From: Mycobacterium scrofulaceum | GTDB taxonomy: Bacteria > Actinomycetota > Actinomycetes > Mycobacteriales > Mycobacteriaceae | DNA: 41,104 nucleotides | Reading direction: 5' to 3' | Assembly: GCF_001667885.1 (NCBI RefSeq) | Contig: NZ_LZJW01000126.1 | Coordinates: 1 to 41,104, forward strand | Shown: in pieces, positions 9,742 through 21,674 of the stretch | Numbering within the stretch: the stretch's first letter is position 1 | Layout: the number at the start of each line of letters is the position of its first letter | Made by a program: the position numbers and the translations under genes | Notes under the pieces: generated by a model | The model's input: only the letters and a program-made list of their open reading frames with translations | What the model was told of the DNA's origin: nothing | Databases searched by the model: none

Positions 9742-12700
9742 GACTGCTCCTCCACATCTGCGGTCATGGCTTCCAGCACGCGCCTGAACCGCTCAACCAA
9801 CCTCTCGATTCTGCCCGTGTCGAAGACTTCTGTATCGAATTCGACGCGAAGACCCAATTCGTGACCTGGCACGGCCTGCACCGACAACGGGTAGTGGTTG
9901 TATTCCCGATTTGTGAAACCGCTAATAGCCAGCTCATCGACGGCAGATAACGCTGCGGTGTCGATTGGATAGTTCTCGTACACGAACATGGTGTCGAACA
10001 ATTGGTCGTGTCCCGTTACACGGTGGATCTCATTGAGCGCCAGATGCTGGTGCTCGAGCGTGTCGTTGTAGGCGCCTTGTAGCTGGTTGAGCAGGTCGGC
10101 GATGGTGGTTTCGGCGCCGATGGTCGCCCGCACCGGAACCGTGTTGATCAGCAGCCCGACCATCTGGTCGGCGCCGGCCAGATCGGTCGGCCGGCCCGAC
10201 ACCGCTGTGCCAAATGTCACATCGTGCTGCCCGGTCAGCCACATCAGCAGCTGCGCCCACGCGGCCTGCAGCACGGTGCTCACGGTGGTGTGGCACGAAC
10301 GGGCCAGTTCGCCCAGCGCCCGCGTGGTCTCCGCCGACACCTGGAAGGAGGACACGCCCCGCGGCCCGAGGCTGACCCGGCCGGGTGGACCCACCAAGGT
10401 CGGGGTGTCGAACCCGGACAGCACCCGCCGCCACGCCGCCTGGGCCGCCTCGCGGTCCTGCGCGGCCAGCCAGGCGACGAACTTGCGGTACGGCACCGGG
10501 GCGGGCAGCTGCACGCCGTAGTAGGCGGCGAAGATCTCCTGCAGCAGGATCGGCTTCGACCAGCCATCGAGCACGATGTGGTGGTTGGTCAGCACGAACC
10601 GGTGCCGGTTGTCGGCGGTGCGAATCAGCGCGGCCCGGAACGGCGGGCGCTCCGCCAGGTCGCAGACCGCGGCGCGTTCGGCGGCGCAGAGCTGCTGGAT
10701 CTGCTCTTCCGGTTCGACGTCCTCGGCGTCGAGTTCGACGTAATGCCACGACAACGCGGGCTCGGCCGAGAGGACCTGCACGGGCTCACCGAAGTCCTCG
10801 ATGAAGTGGGCCACCACGTTGGGATGCCGCTTGATCATCGTCTGCACGGCGTCGCGCAACCGGTGCGGGTCGAGGGCGCCGCTCACGCTGATGTCGAGCT
10901 GCACCGCGTACAGGTCGTCGCTGCCGTGCTCGCTGCCGGTGTGGAACAGCAGGCCCTGCTGCAGCGGGGTCAACGGGAGCACGTCGGCGATCGGGTAGCG
11001 CTGGCACAGTTCGTCGATGTCCCGCTGGGTCAACCGCGCGGGCGCCAGGTCCGACGGCGTCAGGCCGCCGCCACCGTTACGGACGTGGCTGCAGATGCCG
11101 CTCAGGGCGTCGAACCACAATTCGCTGAGCCGGGCCACCTGGCCCTCGTCGAGCGCCGAGCGCGCCCAGGTCCAGTTGGCCTGCAGGAGCGGACCGCCGG
11201 CGGTGTCCAGGGTGCCGGCGTTGAGCTCGACGGTGTGCGGCAACGGCATCGGCACCGCGGTCGCCGCGCCGGCCGACGCCAGGCTGTCCTGGTCGAGCCG
11301 CCACAGTTCGCTGGACAGGTCGCCGGCACCGCCGAGGCGCCCGAGGTAGTTGAACCCGATCACCGGGTCAGACACGTCTAGGTCGACATCGGGGTTCAGG
11401 TAGCGCAGCAAGCCGTAGGTCAGGCCGTCGGGCAGGGCGCGCAACTGTTCCTTGGCATCCTTGACCAGCGCCCCCAGCTCCGCCTCGCCGGCGACGACCT
11501 GTCCCCAGGACAGCCCGCCGACCTGCAACGCGACCGGGTACTTGGTGGTGAACCAGCCCACCGTGCGGGACAGGTCCACCTGCGGGCCCAGCTCCTCTTG
11601 CCGCCCGTGGCCCTCGACGTCGATCTCGATCGGGGCGCCGGTGCCCACGAATTGCGCCCACGCCAACCCGTACGCGATCAACAGGATGTCCTGCACGCCG
11701 GCGTGGAACGCCGCGGGCACCTCCCCCAGCAACAACCGAGTGGTGTCGGCGTCCAGCGAAACCGACAGCTGTCCCGCACTGACATAGGTGTCGATGTCGG
11801 GCCGCACCGACGGCAACGGGGCCGGGGTCGACGAGATCTGCCGCCACGCCTCGGCGGTGTCGGCGACCTCCGGTCGGCGCGCGTGCTCCGCCAGCAGCGA
11901 GGACCACCGCGCGAACGACATGCCGCCCACCGGCAGCGCGACCGACTGCCCGCTGTGGTGCTGGGCCCAGGCAATGTTCAAGTCTTCCAACAGGATTCGC
12001 CACGACACGCCATCGACGGCCAGGTGGTGAATGATCAGCGCCAGCTGGCCCGTGCCGGGCACCCACACCGCACGCAGCATCGCGCCGCTGGCCGGGTTCA
12101 GCTGCGAGACGGCCGTCGACAGTGCCGCGTCGGACAACGTCTCCACGGTGTGCACGCACCCGGCGGCATCCACCTCGCCAACCTCGGGGACCCGCAGCGA
12201 CCACCCGCCCGCACCGTCGTCGTCGACGCGCAGCCGCAGCATCGCGTGCCGATCCAGCAAAGCCTGCAGGACCAGCACGACGTCGGCTTCGGTCACCCCC
12301 GCGGGGGCCTGCACCACCATGGTCTGGTTGAACTGCTCGACGGGGCCGTCGACGCTGTGCAGCCAGCGCATGATCGGCGTCGCGACCACCGGCCCGACGC
12401 CCTCGTCGACCACGTCGTCGTCGGTGGCCAGCGTGGCCACCCGGGCCAGCCGGGCCACCGTCTGCTCGACGAAGATGTCGCGCGGGCGGCAGACGACGCC
12501 GGCCGCCCGGGCCCGGGCGACGACCTGCATCGACAGGATGCTGTCACCGCCAAGGTCGAAGAACGAGTCGTCGACGCCGACGCGTTCCACGCCCAAAACC
12601 TGGGCGTAGATGCCGGCCAGGATCTCCTCGATGGCCGTGCCGGGGGCGCGGTAGTGATCTGCGTCGGAGTATTCCGGCGCCGGCAGCGCGCGGGTGTCGA

Positions 12701-15700
12701 GCTTGCCGTTGACGGTCAGCGGCAGCGCATCGAGCACCACCACCGCGGTGGGCACCATATAGGTCGGCAGCCGCTCACCCAGCTGGTTGCGGATCTCGGC
12801 CGGGTCTGCGGTTCCGGTCACGTACCCGACCAGCCGCTTGTCGCCGGGGCGGTCCTCGCGGGCGATCACCGCCGCTTCGTTGACACCGTCCAGCGCGGCC
12901 AGGGCGGCGTGCACCTCGCCGAGCTCGATGCGGTAGCCGCGGATCTTGACCTGCTCGTCGGCGCGGCCCATGTACTGCAGCTGACCGTCGGCGCCCCAGC
13001 GCACCAGGTCGCCGGTGCGGTACATGCGCGCACCGGACCCGCCGAACGGGCACGCCACGAATCGCGTGGCGGACAGCCCCGACCGGCCCACATACCCGTA
13101 CGCCAGGCCCCGGCCGGCGACATACAACTCGCCGACGACGCCTTCGGGCACCGGCCGCAGCCAGCCGTCCAGCACGACGAAGGCCAGGTGCGCCAGCGGC
13201 ACGCCGATCGGGCTGGCGTTGCTGTCGCCGTCCCCGTCGACGATCTCCCGGAACGAGGCGTGCACCGTGGTCTCGGTGATGCCATACATATTGATCAGGC
13301 GTGGCAACCCGGGGTGGTTGTGCAGCCACTTGCCCAACCGCTGTGGTTCGAGCGCCTCGCCCCCGAACACCACGGTCTGCAACTTCAGTTGCTGCCCCAG
13401 CTCGGGCGCCAGCGAATCCGCGGTCTGCAGTGCGTAGAACGCCGACGGCGTCTGGCTCAGCACGCTGACCTGTTCCCGAACCAGCATGGCGTGCAGCTCT
13501 TCGGGCGAGCGGACCACCGCGTCCGGCACGATCACCAGGCGGCCGCCGTACAGCAGCGACCCGTAGATCTCCCACACCGAGAAGTCGAAGGCCAGCGAGT
13601 GGGCCTGCGTCCACACCTGCCCCAGCGCCAGTTGCGCGTCCAGGGACTCGAGCAGCTGGGTGACGTTGCGGTGCGGCACGGCCACGCCCTTGGGCGTACC
13701 GGTGGTTCCGGACGTGTAGATAATGTAGGCGACGTTGTCCGGCGACGGCGGGGGCAGCCCGTCGCTGGATTGTTCGGCGACGGCGGGGTCGTCGAAGTCG
13801 ATGATGTCCAGGCTCGAGCCGTCGAGCCGCGAGCGCACCTCCGCGGTGGTGACCGCGGCGATGGGCGCGGAGTCGCCGAGCACGAACTGCATGCGCGTGT
13901 CCGGCACCGTCGGGTCGACCGGCACGTAGGCCGCGCCGGTCTTGAGCACCGCCAGAATCGCGACGACGGCCTCGGCCGTGCGCGGGAACAGGACCGCGAC
14001 GCGCTCCCCCGGGCCGGCGCCCCGGCTCACCAGCAGGTGGGCCAAGCGGTTCGCGGACTCCTCGACCTCGCCGTACGTCCAGGACCGGTCGCCGTCGGTG
14101 ATGGCCATCGCCTCGGGCGCGCGGGCCGCCTGCGCGGCGAACAGCTCCGGGATCGACGCCAGCTCGGGCGCCGGCTCGGCCAGCACCGGCCGGTTGCCCC
14201 AGTCGTCGAGCCGGCTGTGCTCGGCGGCGTCGAGCAGGTCGATCGAGGACAGCCGCCGGGTGGGATCGGCCGTCATGGCGACCATCACCTGCTGCAGCCG
14301 ATCGATGAGCGTGGCGATGGCCGCGGCGGTGAACACCTCGGTGTCGAACTCGACGCGCAGGCTCAGCTCGTGACCCGGCGAGGCCACCACGGACAGCGGG
14401 TAGTGGTTGTATTCGCGGCTGCTGAAGTCGGTGATGGCCAGCTCGTGGACGCCCAACAGGGCACCCGCGTCGATCGGGTAGTTCTCGTAGAGGAACAAGG
14501 TGTCGAACAGCTGATCGTGACCGGTGACGCGATGGATCTCGGGCAGCGCCAGGTGCTCGTAGTCGACGGTGTCGTTGTGGAGACGCTGCAGCTGGTCGAG
14601 CAGGTCGGCGACGGTGGTGGTCGCGGTGATGGTCGCCCGCACGGGCACCGTGTTGATCAGCAGGCCGACCATCGCGTCCGCGCCGGGCAGTTCGGTGGGC
14701 CGTCCCGAGACGGCGGTGCCGAACGCGATGTCGTGCTGGCCGGTCAGCCAGGTGAGCAGCTGCGTCCACGCGCCCTGCAGCACGGTGCTGATCGTGGTGC
14801 GGCAGGTGCGCGCCAGCTCGCCCAGCGCGTGCGTGGTTTCGGCGGGCACATGGAAGGCGGCGACGCCGCGCTTCCCGATCTGCCCGAGCGGGCCGACCAG
14901 GGTCGGGGTCTCGAACCCGGCCAGCGCCTGCGCCCACGCCGCCTGCGCGGCGGCGCGGTCCTGGTTGGTCAGCCAGGTGACGAAGCTGCGGTACGACGGC
15001 GGGGCGGGCAACCGCTCCCCGTAGTAGCTGGCGAACACTTCCTGCAGCAGGACGGGTAGCGACCAGCCGTCGACGACGATGTGGTGGATGGTCAGCACGA
15101 ATCGATGCCGGTCGGCCGCCGTGCGGATCAACGCGGCCCGGAACGACGGCTTGTCGGCGAGGTCGCACACCGCGGCGCGCTCGTCGGCGGCCAGCTGCTC
15201 GACCTGCTCGTCGATGTTGTCGCCGTCCAGCTCGAGATACCGCCACGCCATCTGCGGGTCGGCCGGGATGACCTGGACGGGCTCGCCGAAGTCTTCGGAG
15301 AACCGGGCGACCAGGTTGGGGTGTCGCTTGACGGCGGTGTGGACCGCCTCGCGCAGGCGCGCCGCGTCGAGCGCACCGCTGACGGTAATTCCGAGCTGCA
15401 CCGCGTACAGGTCGTCCATGTCCTGCGCGAAGGCGGTGTGGAACAGCAGTCCCTGCTGCACCGGGGTCAGCGGGAGCACGTCGGCGACGCCGCCCTGCCG
15501 GCACAGCGCGTCGATTTGCTGCTGGCTGAGCTGAGCGGGGGCGATGTCCGAGGGGGTCAGCCCGCCACCGCCGGCCTGAACGTGCGCGCAGATCCCGGCC
15601 AGAGCCTCAAACCACAACTGGCTCAACCGGTTTACCCGCTCCTCGTCCAGCGCCGACGGGGCCCACGTCCAGTTGGCCTGCAGGTGCGGGCCCGCCTCGG

Positions 15701-18700
15701 TATCCATGGTGCCGGCGTTGAGCTCGACCGTGTGCGCCAGCGGCATGGGCACCGCCGTGGCCACCGCCGCCACCGCCAGGCTGTCGTGGCTGACCCGCCA
15801 CAACTCATCGGAGAGATCGGCACCCGCGCCGAGCCGTCCCAGATAGTTGAACCCGATCACCGGGTCCGCCCCGTCGAGGTCCACGTCGTCGTTCAGGTAG
15901 CGCAGCAGGCCGTAGGTCAGGCCGTCGGGCAGCGCGCGCAGCTGTTCCTTTGCGGCCTTGATCACCGGGCCCAGCGCGGAATCGCCGCCGGCCACCTGCG
16001 ACCAGTTGAGTCGGCCGCCCTTCAACGCCACCGGGTATTTGGTGGTGAACCAGCCGACGGTGCGGGACAAGTCCACCCGGGGGAACAGTTCTTCCTGGCG
16101 CCCGTGGCCCTCCACGTCGATGCCGATGGGCGCCGCGCCGGTGCCAAGGAACTCCGCGAAGGCCAGCCCGAAGGCGATCAGCAAGATGTCACCCACGCCG
16201 GCGTGGAAGGCCGCCGGCACCTCACCGAGCAGGAGCCGCGTCGTGTCGACGTCCAGCGAGACCGACAGCTGACCGGCGTTCACGTAGGTGTCTGCGTCGG
16301 GTTGCACCGCCGGCAACGCGGCCGGGGTGGCGGCGACCTGCCGCCACTCGTCGGCGCGGGCCACCACGTCGGGCCGGTGCGCGTACTCCTGAAGCAGCGA
16401 CGACCACCGGGCGAATGACGTCCCGGGCGCCATCAGGGCGATGGGCTGCCCGTTGTGATGTTGCGCCCACGCGATGTTGAAGTCTTCCAACAGGATTCGC
16501 CATGACACGCCGTCGACGGCCAGGTGGTGGATGATCAGCGCCAGCTGACCCGTGGACTGCGCCCACGCCGCACTGACCATGACCCCGGCGGCCGGGTTCA
16601 GCCGCGACCGGGCCTCCGCCAACGCCTCTTCGGACAGCGACTCGACGGCGTGCACGCAGCCGCGCGCGTCAACGGCGCCGACCTCGGGCACCTGCAGCGA
16701 CCAGCCGCCCGCGCCGTCGTCGTCGGCGCGCAGCCGCAGCGCGGCATGGCGGTCAAGCAGCGCCTGCAGCACTGCCACCACGTCGTCCTCGTCGGCCCCG
16801 GCCGGGGCCTGCACCACCACGGTCTGGTTGAACTGCTCGATCGGCCCGTCGATGCTTTGCAGCCACCGCATGATCGGGGTGGCCACCACGGGCCCGACAC
16901 CGTCGTCGCCCGCCCCGGCCGCACCGTCGGCCGCGACCTCGGCCACCCGCGCGAGCCGGGACACCGACTGCTCGACGAACACGTCCCGCGGCCGGAACAG
17001 GATGCCGGCCGCCCGGGCGCGCGCGACGACCTGCATCGACAGAATGCTGTCGCCGCCCAGGTCGAAGAACGAGGCGTCGACGCCGACGCGTTCCAGACCC
17101 AAGACCTGGGCGTAGATGTCGGCCAGGATCTCCTCGACCGGATCGCCCGGGGCGCGGTATTCGGCGGTGGCGTATTCGGGTGCGGGCAGCGCTCGCTTGT
17201 CGAGCTTGCCGTTGCCGGTCAGCGGCAGCGCCTCGAGCACCACCACCGCGGCCGGGACCATGTACGGCGGGAGGCGATCGGCCAGCGCCGCGCGGATCGC
17301 GGCCGGATCGGCGGTCCCGGTGATGTAACCCACCAGGCGCTTGTCTCCCGGGCGGTCCTCGCGGGCGATCACCGCCGCCTGGTCGACCCCGTCGAGGCCC
17401 TTGAGCACCGACTGGATCTCGCCGAGCTCGATGCGGTAGCCGCGGATCTTGACCTGCTCGTCGGAGCGGCCGAAGTACTGCAGCTGCCCGTCCGCGCCCC
17501 AGCAGACCAGGTCGCCGGTGCGGTACATCCGTGCTCCGGGACCGCCGAAGGGATTGGCCACGAACCGGGAAGCCGTCAGACCCGAGCGCCGCACGTATCC
17601 GATTCCGACGCCGCGGCCCGCCAGGTACAGCTCACCGACCACACCGGCCGGCACCGGCTGCAACCACTTGTCGAGGACGAACATCGCCGCGCCGGAAATC
17701 GGCGAACCGATCGGCACCACACCGGTTCCGGCGGTCAGCGGCTTGCTGATCGAGGCGCACACCGTGGTTTCGGTGGGCCCGTAGGCGTCGAGCATCACCC
17801 GTCCGGGCGCCGCCCAGCGATCCACCACGTCGGCCGGGCAGGCTTCGCCGGCCACCACCAATGCGGTGGACTCGAGACCCGCCTCCGGCAGCATCGCCAC
17901 CGAGGACGGGGTCTGGGTGAGCACGCTGACCTTCTCCGCGACCAGCAGGTCGTGAAGCTCGTCCGGGGAGCTCGCGACGGACTCGGGCACCACCAGCAGC
18001 CGGCGGCCGCGCAGCAGCGCACCAAAGATCTCCCACACGGAGAAGTCGAAGGCCGCGGAATGGCTTTGGGTCCACACCTGCCCCTTGGGCAATCCCTCGT
18101 CGAGCGACTCGATCAGCCACGTGACGTTGAGATGAGGAATGGCAACGCCTTTGGGGGTTCCGGTGGTCCCGGAGGTGTAGATGATGTAGGCGACGTTCTC
18201 CGCGGCCGGGGCGGGCAGCGCCGTGCTGGGCTGGGTCTCGACGGCCGGGTCGTGGACGTCCACGACCAACAGGTCGTGCCCGTCCAGCCGCGAACGCAGG
18301 TCCGCCGTGGTGATCACCGCGCTCGGCGCGGCGTCGGAGAGCACGAACTCCATGCGGGCCGCGGAGTGCGCCGGGTCGATCGGCACGTACGCCGCGCCCG
18401 TCTTGAGGACGGCGAGCATCGCCACGATCGCGTCGGCGCAGCGCGGGAACATCACCGCCACGCAGTCGCCCGGGCCCACCCCGCGGTCGGCCAGCAGGTG
18501 CGCCAGCCGGTTGGAGGCCTCGTCGAGCTCGGCGTACGTCAACGACTTGGCGGCGCAGGTCACCGCCAGGGCCTCCGGCGTGCGCTGCACGTGTTCGGCA
18601 AACGCCACCGGGATCGACACGGGCTCGGGCGCCGGTTGGGTCAGGGCCGCCCGATTGCTCCACTCGTCGAGCTGGGCCGGCTCGTCGGCGGCCAGCAGGT

Positions 18701-19982
18701 CGATCGAGGACAGCCACCGCTCCGGGTCAGCGGTCATCTCCTCCAGCACCTGCTGCATCCGCGCCGCCAGGTCGGCCACGCCGAAGTCCGCGAACGGTTG
18801 GCCCGGCCCCGCGGTGCTGAGGAAGAGCTGGTCACCGGCGCCGAGGAAGAACAGGCTGAAGTGCCCGACGGGCCCGTGGTTGGTGTAACTCGCCGTCGCC
18901 GGCGAACCGGCGAGGTCCAGCGTCAGCCTCATCGGGAGGAAGTTGATGCCGACGCGGTTCGCCGCCTGCCGCAGGCCGTCGGTTTCCAGGGTGTGCACCG
19001 GGAATCGCTGATGGTGCAACAGTTCCCGGATGCGCGTGTCAACGTGCTTGCAGAAGTCGGCGACGGTGGCGGTGGGCGACGTGTCCAACACCAGCGGCAC
19101 CACCCCGGCGAACATGCCGGGAAGCGTCTTCGACTGCTGGCTCACCCGCCGGCTCACCGGGAAGTCGAGCGCCACCTGCGAACCACTGCCCGACCACGCC
19201 CGGACCAGAAGCGCGCAGGCCGCGGTGGTGACGGAAAATCGGCGGATGCCCAGCTTCTTGGACAGCTCCTTGATCCGGGTGGTGACGGAGGGGTCCAACT
19301 GGACGGACGCGGACGGCGAGTAGTGGTCGCGACCATTTGAGTTGTTGGACGGGCGGTCCACCCATCCGCTCTCGGGCGGAAGGTTGTTGCTCCAATACGC
19401 CTGGTCTTCCAAATAGTCGGCAGACGCTTCATATTCGGATTCGATGTCCACCAAATCCTGCGCCGAACCGAAATACGCGTCAGGAATGGGCTTTCCGGCC
19501 ACCATCGCCGAATAAATCGTCGAAACTCGGCGGCATACCAGCGCCATACCCAATCCGTCAATCGCGATGTGGTGGCAGCAACCGAACAAATAAAACTCGT
19601 CAGCCGCCGTTTGGAATAACACGAATTTGAACAGCTGACCGTTCAACGCCATCGGGGTGCGCTGGATCGACGACGCCATCGCCCGGGCTTCTCCGACGGG
19701 GTCGGGCAACGAAGTCAGGTCATGGAAGGCGAGCTCGACGTTGGGGTAGTCGATCGGCTTCTGGACAACCTGACCGTCGACCTCGAAGAACGACACCCGG
19801 CCGGCCTCGGCCTCCGCGACGGCCTGGCTGATCGCGCGTTCGAAGACATCACGGTCTACTTGACCCTCAATCTTCACCAAGAGGCCAAGCTGCCACTCTG
19901 TGCCGACGTAGCCCGTTTCCTGCGAAAGCCAGATGTCAAGCTGTCCGCGCGTCAGCGGAAGTGTGCGATCACCAGCTCCCAT
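9738..19982 (-). CDS. mps1: NRPS Mps1: C-A-T-E-C-A-T-E-C, acylates Phe and adds Thr of the GPL core
   Basis: About 3414 residues. Domain order, with positions counted from the ATG at 19982: starter condensation C1 (HHIAIDG near 137), A1 (from about 455; [10 protein letters not shown] near 605), T1 (LGGDSI near 975), E1 ([10 protein letters not shown] near 1152; NYLGR near 1378), C2 (HHIVVDGWS near 1635), A2 (from about 1943), T2 (near 2478), E2 (near 2651) and C3 (HHIVLDGWS near 3135). Pocket residues read by eye are D-F-W-T-V-A-A-V-C for A1, close to the Phe code, and D-F-W-S-V-G-M-V-H for A2, close to the Thr code. With E1 and E2 this predicts acyl-D-Phe-D-alloThr, passed through C3 to Mps2. 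The frame could open at a TTG at 20033 overlapping mbtH, but the ATG at 19982 has GGGGGAG before it and lines up with the start of the paralog at 1684, so I prefer it. Confidence 0.95.
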   Translation of the reverse strand: MGAGDRTLPLTRGQLDIWLSQETGYVGTEWQLGLLVKIEGQVDRDVFERAISQAVAEAEAGRVSFFEVDGQVVQKPIDYPNVELAFHDLTSLPDPVGEARAMASSIQRTPMALNGQLFKFVLFQTAADEFYLFGCCHHIAIDGLGMALVCRRVSTIYSAMVAGKPIPDAYFGSAQDLVDIESEYEASADYLEDQAYWSNNLPPESGWVDRPSNNSNGRDHYSPSASVQLDPSVTTRIKELSKKLGIRRFSVTTAACALLVRAWSGSGSQVALDFPVSRRVSQQSKTLPGMFAGVVPLVLDTSPTATVADFCKHVDTRIRELLHHQRFPVHTLETDGLRQAANRVGINFLPMRLTLDLAGSPATASYTNHGPVGHFSLFFLGAGDQLFLSTAGPGQPFADFGVADLAARMQQVLEEMTADPERWLSSIDLLAADEPAQLDEWSNRAALTQPAPEPVSIPVAFAEHVQRTPEALAVTCAAKSLTYAELDEASNRLAHLLADRGVGPGDCVAVMFPRCADAIVAMLAVLKTGAAYVPIDPAHSAARMEFVLSDAAPSAVITTADLRSRLDGHDLLVVDVHDPAVETQPSTALPAPAAENVAYIIYTSGTTGTPKGVAIPHLNVTWLIESLDEGLPKGQVWTQSHSAAFDFSVWEIFGALLRGRRLLVVPESVASSPDELHDLLVAEKVSVLTQTPSSVAMLPEAGLESTALVVAGEACPADVVDRWAAPGRVMLDAYGPTETTVCASISKPLTAGTGVVPIGSPISGAAMFVLDKWLQPVPAGVVGELYLAGRGVGIGYVRRSGLTASRFVANPFGGPGARMYRTGDLVCWGADGQLQYFGRSDEQVKIRGYRIELGEIQSVLKGLDGVDQAAVIAREDRPGDKRLVGYITGTADPAAIRAALADRLPPYMVPAAVVVLEALPLTGNGKLDKRALPAPEYATAEYRAPGDPVEEILADIYAQVLGLERVGVDASFFDLGGDSILSMQVVARARAAGILFRPRDVFVEQSVSRLARVAEVAADGAAGAGDDGVGPVVATPIMRWLQSIDGPIEQFNQTVVVQAPAGADEDDVVAVLQALLDRHAALRLRADDDGAGGWSLQVPEVGAVDARGCVHAVESLSEEALAEARSRLNPAAGVMVSAAWAQSTGQLALIIHHLAVDGVSWRILLEDFNIAWAQHHNGQPIALMAPGTSFARWSSLLQEYAHRPDVVARADEWRQVAATPAALPAVQPDADTYVNAGQLSVSLDVDTTRLLLGEVPAAFHAGVGDILLIAFGLAFAEFLGTGAAPIGIDVEGHGRQEELFPRVDLSRTVGWFTTKYPVALKGGRLNWSQVAGGDSALGPVIKAAKEQLRALPDGLTYGLLRYLNDDVDLDGADPVIGFNYLGRLGAGADLSDELWRVSHDSLAVAAVATAVPMPLAHTVELNAGTMDTEAGPHLQANWTWAPSALDEERVNRLSQLWFEALAGICAHVQAGGGGLTPSDIAPAQLSQQQIDALCRQGGVADVLPLTPVQQGLLFHTAFAQDMDDLYAVQLGITVSGALDAARLREAVHTAVKRHPNLVARFSEDFGEPVQVIPADPQMAWRYLELDGDNIDEQVEQLAADERAAVCDLADKPSFRAALIRTAADRHRFVLTIHHIVVDGWSLPVLLQEVFASYYGERLPAPPSYRSFVTWLTNQDRAAAQAAWAQALAGFETPTLVGPLGQIGKRGVAAFHVPAETTHALGELARTCRTTISTVLQGAWTQLLTWLTGQHDIAFGTAVSGRPTELPGADAMVGLLINTVPVRATITATTTVADLLDQLQRLHNDTVDYEHLALPEIHRVTGHDQLFDTLFLYENYPIDAGALLGVHELAITDFSSREYNHYPLSVVASPGHELSLRVEFDTEVFTAAAIATLIDRLQQVMVAMTADPTRRLSSIDLLDAAEHSRLDDWGNRPVLAEPAPELASIPELFAAQAARAPEAMAITDGDRSWTYGEVEESANRLAHLLVSRGAGPGERVAVLFPRTAEAVVAILAVLKTGAAYVPVDPTVPDTRMQFVLGDSAPIAAVTTAEVRSRLDGSSLDIIDFDDPAVAEQSSDGLPPPSPDNVAYIIYTSGTTGTPKGVAVPHRNVTQLLESLDAQLALGQVWTQAHSLAFDFSVWEIYGSLLYGGRLVIVPDAVVRSPEELHAMLVREQVSVLSQTPSAFYALQTADSLAPELGQQLKLQTVVFGGEALEPQRLGKWLHNHPGLPRLINMYGITETTVHASFREIVDGDGDSNASPIGVPLAHLAFVVLDGWLRPVPEGVVGELYVAGRGLAYGYVGRSGLSATRFVACPFGGSGARMYRTGDLVRWGADGQLQYMGRADEQVKIRGYRIELGEVHAALAALDGVNEAAVIAREDRPGDKRLVGYVTGTADPAEIRNQLGERLPTYMVPTAVVVLDALPLTVNGKLDTRALPAPEYSDADHYRAPGTAIEEILAGIYAQVLGVERVGVDDSFFDLGGDSILSMQVVARARAAGVVCRPRDIFVEQTVARLARVATLATDDDVVDEGVGPVVATPIMRWLHSVDGPVEQFNQTMVVQAPAGVTEADVVLVLQALLDRHAMLRLRVDDDGAGGWSLRVPEVGEVDAAGCVHTVETLSDAALSTAVSQLNPASGAMLRAVWVPGTGQLALIIHHLAVDGVSWRILLEDLNIAWAQHHSGQSVALPVGGMSFARWSSLLAEHARRPEVADTAEAWRQISSTPAPLPSVRPDIDTYVSAGQLSVSLDADTTRLLLGEVPAAFHAGVQDILLIAYGLAWAQFVGTGAPIEIDVEGHGRQEELGPQVDLSRTVGWFTTKYPVALQVGGLSWGQVVAGEAELGALVKDAKEQLRALPDGLTYGLLRYLNPDVDLDVSDPVIGFNYLGRLGGAGDLSSELWRLDQDSLASAGAATAVPMPLPHTVELNAGTLDTAGGPLLQANWTWARSALDEGQVARLSELWFDALSGICSHVRNGGGGLTPSDLAPARLTQRDIDELCQRYPIADVLPLTPLQQGLLFHTGSEHGSDDLYAVQLDISVSGALDPHRLRDAVQTMIKRHPNVVAHFIEDFGEPVQVLSAEPALSWHYVELDAEDVEPEEQIQQLCAAERAAVCDLAERPPFRAALIRTADNRHRFVLTNHHIVLDGWSKPILLQEIFAAYYGVQLPAPVPYRKFVAWLAAQDREAAQAAWRRVLSGFDTPTLVGPPGRVSLGPRGVSSFQVSAETTRALGELARSCHTTVSTVLQAAWAQLLMWLTGQHDVTFGTAVSGRPTDLAGADQMVGLLINTVPVRATIGAETTIADLLNQLQGAYNDTLEHQHLALNEIHRVTGHDQLFDTMFVYENYPIDTAALSAVDELAISGFTNREYNHYPLSVQAVPGHELGLRVEFDTEVFDTGRIERLVERFRRVLEAMTADVEEQS
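11965..12032 (-). repeat. 68-bp tract in E2 identical to one in E3
   Basis: Partner of the tract at 7472-7539; the same residues of the epimerization domain are encoded with the same codons. Confidence 0.85.
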
Positions 19983-20022
19983 CGACTCCCCCAAAACTCC
20001 ATCCGCCCCATACCCCGACTCG

Positions 20023-20253
20023 TTACTGGTCAAAACCCCGGCCCGTTGCGAGCTTGTCGCGCAGACTCTTTGGCCGGATGTCGGGCCAGTTCTGCTCGAT
20101 GTACTCCAAACACGCAGCGCGGTCGCTCTCGCCGTACACCACTCGCCAGCCGGCTGGAACGTCGGCGAACGCCGGCCACAAGCTGTGTTGCTCCTCGTCG
20201 TTCACCAAGACGAAAAAGCTGCCGTTGTCGTCGTCGAACGGATTGATGCTCAC
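20023..20253 (-). CDS. mbtH: MbtH-like protein, NRPS adenylation partner
   Basis: This 76-residue protein carries the MbtH family signature: PFDDD at the start, then [19 protein letters not shown] and WPDIRPKSL. MbtH proteins bind adenylation domains and are often needed for their folding and activity. Here it leads the operon 40 bases upstream of mps1, so its partners are probably the A domains of Mps1 and Mps2. The start codon is GTG, preceded by GGAGAA at a two-base distance. A degenerate relative lies at 1706-1882 upstream of the second NRPS, making this the only intact MbtH in the window. Confidence 0.95.
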   Translation of the reverse strand: MSINPFDDDNGSFFVLVNDEEQHSLWPAFADVPAGWRVVYGESDRAACLEYIEQNWPDIRPKSLRDKLATGRGFDQ

Positions 20254-20269
20254 AATTCTCCAGGACGTC

Positions 20270-20339
20270 TAGTTGACATGAGTGGAACGGTCCAAACCAT
20301 ACGTGAGCCACTAGCGTGCGTCCGAGGTTTGGACAAAGT
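20270..20339 (-). promoter_or_regulatory. mbtH-mps1-mps2 promoter/operator segment with 9-bp inverted repeat
   Basis: The segment contains perfect arms GTCCAAACC (20290-20298) and GGTTTGGAC (20326-20334), separated by 27 bases. It lies 16 bases upstream of the mbtH start. A related segment at 1899-1970 has the same position relative to the mbtH relic. A GACATGAG block at 20275-20282 on the plus strand recurs at 36573-36580 upstream of the ATP-grasp gene. Operator function is inferred from symmetry, position and conservation. Confidence 0.6.
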
Positions 20340-20817
20340 TCCCGGGGTGACCCGTCAGGCTCTTAACGCGCCCTAAAGATTGGGCTGGTACAGGGCTGCG
20401 CAGCGGCCGCCGTTGGCTGCTGTGACCTGCAACAATGGCTCACCAATGCGGCTCGCGATTGGGCGAGGTCGGCCTTCAAGGACGATGGAATTTTGGGTGC
20501 TTGTCGTCGCCCACGATACCGGCCCTGGAGCCCCCGGGAAAATCACCACGCGGCGGCCGCGCGGCGGCCGTTGACGGAGCCCCGGACCCGCGTGTGACGA
20601 CCGCCACTCCAACGCCATGACGGGTCGACCAGCCCCGCCGGAACTGCCGCTTGCGAACCCATTGACTCCGGGCGGTGTTCGTCGTTAGCTGGCTAGGGCT
20701 GCTGACCAGCAGGCCTCGGCCGCCGGACGGACGCGGGTGGGCGTACGCCGTTCGGAACCGAGTGGGCGACCCGGCGCCGGCCGGGTGACCATCCGGGGCG
20801 GGCGATCTAAAAAATGC

Positions 20818-20842
20818 CGTTACGCATGCGGTATGCATTACG
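20818..20842. promoter_or_regulatory. 25-bp imperfect palindrome upstream of mmpS4
   Basis: The half-sites pair at 9 of 12 positions around a central G at 20830 (left arm CGTTACGCATGC, right arm GTATGCATTACG). Size and symmetry fit a dimeric repressor site such as those of the TetR family, but no regulator gene is in the window. It lies about 235 bases before the mmpS4 start. Confidence 0.4.
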
Positions 20843-20845
20843 ATC

Positions 20846-20875
20846 CCGTATCTCAATGTCAAAGGACCGATACGG
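20846..20875. repeat. inverted repeat CCGTATC/GATACGG upstream of mmpS4
   Basis: Seven-base perfect arms at 20846-20852 and 20869-20875 flank a 16-base spacer, 3 bases beyond the 25-bp palindrome. Two adjacent dyads in a divergent promoter suggest regulation, although chance cannot be excluded for arms this short. Confidence 0.35.
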
Positions 20876-21074
20876 AGACCATTGGCGTGGTTTACTCATG
20901 AAGACCTGGTCGCGCTCCCCGGGGGCGGGGCTCGTATGAGGTGCCGAAGCACGACTAGTCTGCGACGTACACCGCATTCGGAGTGCCCTCACTGGCGTAT
21001 CGCGACACCATGTAACAGCTTGTTCGGGCCGGCGGATAAACAAGATGACGTGAAAACGGGTAGAAGGGGGTGCG

Positions 21075-21674
21075 GTGACCGAACCCGATGTGCGGGCCCG
21101 TCCCGATATCGCTACGGAAGGCCGCGACATTAACCAGCCGCCTGGTCGGCGACGTGGCCTGTTGGGCTTTGGTCGCCGGTCCTCGACCGAACCGCCGACG
21201 CGACGCAATACTCGGGAAAATCGGCGCAGCCAACGGCCCGGACTTACCAGGTTTTTGCGGCACGCCTGGATCCCGCTGGTGATCATTGCGGTCGTCGCCG
21301 CCGGCGGGTTGACCGTCTCGCGCTTGCACGGGATATTCGGCTCAGAAAAGCGCCCCTCCTATGCCGACACCAGACAACAAGACACGAAGCCTTTCAACCC
21401 CAAGCACGTGAAATACGAGATATTCGGACCACCGGGGTCGATGGCCGACATCAGCTATTTCGACGTCAACGGGGAGCCGCAACACATCAACGGCATCCCT
21501 CTCCCGTGGTCATTCGACATCGCGACGACGTTGCCGTCGATCGTGGCAAACGTTGTGGCACAGGGAAATAGCGACAGCCTTGGCTGTCGTATCCTGGTCG
21601 ACGGCGTGGTCAAAGCCGAGAGGATCTCACACGAGTTGAACGCGTTCACCTACTGCGTCCTCACAGCCACATGA
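21075..21674 (+). CDS. mmpS4: MmpS4-like small membrane protein, MmpL accessory factor
   Basis: 199 residues: a long basic, Arg-rich cytoplasmic N-terminus (residues 1-63), one membrane span (about 65-81, [17 protein letters not shown]), and an extracytoplasmic MmpS domain. The domain shows the usual features [17 protein letters not shown], a PWSF segment and a late Cys pair (LGCRI and YCVL). MmpS4 is known to act with MmpL4 proteins in GPL synthesis and export. Translation starts at GTG 21075 behind AGAAGGGGG. The stop codon overlaps the mmpL4a ATG (ATGA), so the two genes are translationally coupled. The N-terminal basic extension is longer than in compact MmpS proteins. Confidence 0.92.
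   Translation: MTEPDVRARPDIATEGRDINQPPGRRRGLLGFGRRSSTEPPTRRNTRENRRSQRPGLTRFLRHAWIPLVIIAVVAAGGLTVSRLHGIFGSEKRPSYADTRQQDTKPFNPKHVKYEIFGPPGSMADISYFDVNGEPQHINGIPLPWSFDIATTLPSIVANVVAQGNSDSLGCRILVDGVVKAERISHELNAFTYCVLTAT

Larger units (their letters stand above)
20254..21074. promoter_or_regulatory. 821-bp divergent control region between mbtH-mps and mmpS4-mmpL4 operons
   Basis: No convincing gene lies here; the short open frames have no family features. It must hold promoters for both operons. Visible structures are the conserved promoter segment near mbtH (20270-20339), a tandem GCGGCGGCCG-rich repeat near 20550-20573, a GC-rich hairpin at 20769-20786 (ACCCGGC/GCCGGGT, 4-base loop), and two dyads at 20818-20842 and 20846-20875. 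AGAAGGGGG precedes the mmpS4 GTG. The 20340-20550 part shows nothing I can name. Confidence 0.7.

Noticed and set aside
20476..20862. 128-codon minus-strand frame in the mbtH-mmpS4 gap
   Set aside because: No recognisable motif and no convincing ribosome site; it crosses the dyads upstream of mmpS4.
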